Source: Bacillota bacterium (GTDB taxonomy: Bacteria; Bacillota; Clostridia; Acetivibrionales; DSM-1351). From it: 13,920 nt of DNA. The stretch spans positions 1 through 13,920 of the forward strand of contig JAEZUC010000121.1 of assembly GCA_023443515.1 (NCBI GenBank), in the 5' to 3' direction. The position numbers and the translations under genes were made by a program. Positions 13,134 to 13,920 of the stretch are shown one piece after another; positions within the stretch are counted from its first letter, which is position 1, and each line of letters starts with the position of its first letter. Under the pieces are notes generated by a model, which had not been told where the DNA came from, made no database searches, and saw only the letters and a program-made list of their open reading frames with translations.

Positions 13134-13920
13134 ATGAAAAGCAGCATATCTATGAAAAATATCGCCAGGGAATTAAATGTCAGCATTGTCACAGTTTCTA
13201 AAGCACTGAATGATAAAGACGGTGTCAGTGAAGAATTAAAGAAAAAGATAAAGGATTTAGCCGATAAGATGGGATACAGGTACAATATGATGGCGAAATC
13301 CATGAGAGATGGTTTGTCGTATAACATTGGAGTAATCATTCCCGAACATTTTCTGGGGGATGACAAGTCATATTATTTCAGTGTCTTCAAACACCTTTCT
13401 CAGATAATGGAGAAGTACCAGTATTGCGCCATCCTTCAGGTATTAAACTCGGGGGATGAGAACAATGTTATACTTCCTAAGTTTTATTATGACAAAAAGG
13501 TTGACGGACTTATTGTACTGGGACAGGTAAATAAAGCCTATATAAAGGCACTGCAGAATATTGAAATACCTGCGATTTTTCTTGATTTTTACGATGAAAG
13601 TACAAATGTTGATTCCATAACAGTGGACAATTATTCAGGAGCATATGAATTAACAAATTACCTGATAAAAAACGGACATGTTAATATAGCCTTTGTGGGA
13701 GATATATATGCAACCAGCAGTATTCAGGACAGATATCTTGGTATGTGCAAATCTCTTTTGGAACATGGCATAAAGTTAAGGCAAGATTATGTAATATGCG
13801 ACAGGGACGAGCATGGGAAGTATATTGAGCTGAAGTTTCCTGAAGCTATGCCAACAGCTTTCGTATGCAACTGTGACGGCGTAGCATATAACCTAATAAT
13901 AAAGCTGAAGGAAATGGGCT
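13134..13920 (+). CDS. LacI-family transcriptional regulator, 5' part
   Basis: The first 262 residues of a regulator cut by the window end (family length about 330-350). The N-terminal helix-turn-helix is MKNIARELNVSIVTVSKALND (about 7-27), followed by the hinge-like KKKIKDLADKMGYRYNMMAKSMR, which contacts the operator in this family. From about residue 60 the periplasmic-binding-protein-like effector domain begins with the strand NIGVIIPE. DGLIVLG (about 123-129), the D-x-I-T-V-D-N dimer segment and NGHVNIAFVGD (about 178-188) follow in the usual order. An AGAGGTGAG site (13122-13130) sets the ATG. In clostridia such proteins often control sugar-use genes, whose identity would be given by genes beyond this window. 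It does not appear tied to the metal operon before it, which has its own promoter. Confidence 0.9.
   Translation, partial: MKSSISMKNIARELNVSIVTVSKALNDKDGVSEELKKKIKDLADKMGYRYNMMAKSMRDGLSYNIGVIIPEHFLGDDKSYYFSVFKHLSQIMEKYQYCAILQVLNSGDENNVILPKFYYDKKVDGLIVLGQVNKAYIKALQNIEIPAIFLDFYDESTNVDSITVDNYSGAYELTNYLIKNGHVNIAFVGDIYATSSIQDRYLGMCKSLLEHGIKLRQDYVICDRDEHGKYIELKFPEAMPTAFVCNCDGVAYNLIIKLKEMG

Overview
The window looks like chromosome from a low-GC Gram-positive anaerobe, most likely class Clostridia. Evidence: A+T-rich DNA, strong AGGAGG-type ribosome binding sites with ATG, GTG and TTG starts, a two-subunit class I (Fe-S) fumarase, a clostridial-type CarD regulator, and sigma-A-like TTGACA/TATAAT promoters. 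No RNA gene, insertion sequence, CRISPR array or origin was seen. The species cannot be fixed from the sequence alone.

Layout. (1) 1-1819: the 3' end of a fumarate reductase/succinate dehydrogenase-type flavoprotein, then both subunits of fumarase. Together they would carry out malate-fumarate-succinate chemistry. (2) 1868-2152: a small PQ-loop (SemiSWEET-like) membrane protein, closed by a strong terminator. (3) 2153-2595: a 443-base gap holding that terminator, an A+T-rich dyad, an orphan terminator and a strong promoter. (4) 2596-7707: a same-strand cassette of a small secreted protein, three different six-span ABC-2-type permeases, one ABC ATPase, a two-span membrane protein and a lipoprotein. 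The last two are paralogues of each other over about 130 residues. The cassette is bracketed by two copies of a 38/39-base terminator-containing repeat. I recognise the transporter type but not the system. It resembles a bacteriocin or secreted-peptide locus with export/immunity functions, and it is the best candidate here for something undescribed.

(5) 7826-9232: a leftward CarD/CdnL-family RNA polymerase-binding regulator with its own terminator, and a divergent RimJ/RimL-type acetyltransferase. (6) 9238-12981: a metal-homeostasis module. A Zur-like Fur-family repressor diverges from an operon of three genes: a COG0523 (CobW-type) GTPase with an intact GCICC metal site; a fusion of a second, degenerate COG0523-like GTPase domain to an ArsP/UPF0718 permease; and a TIGR03943/YcgQ-like membrane protein. 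A Fur-family operator core (TAATCATTA) lies between the divergent genes. The likely logic is zinc-responsive repression of a metal chaperone plus permease. (7) 13134-13920: a LacI-family regulator with a near-consensus promoter, cut by the window end.

Limits: every assignment comes from reading motifs and layout by eye. No similarity search, structure prediction or folding calculation was run.
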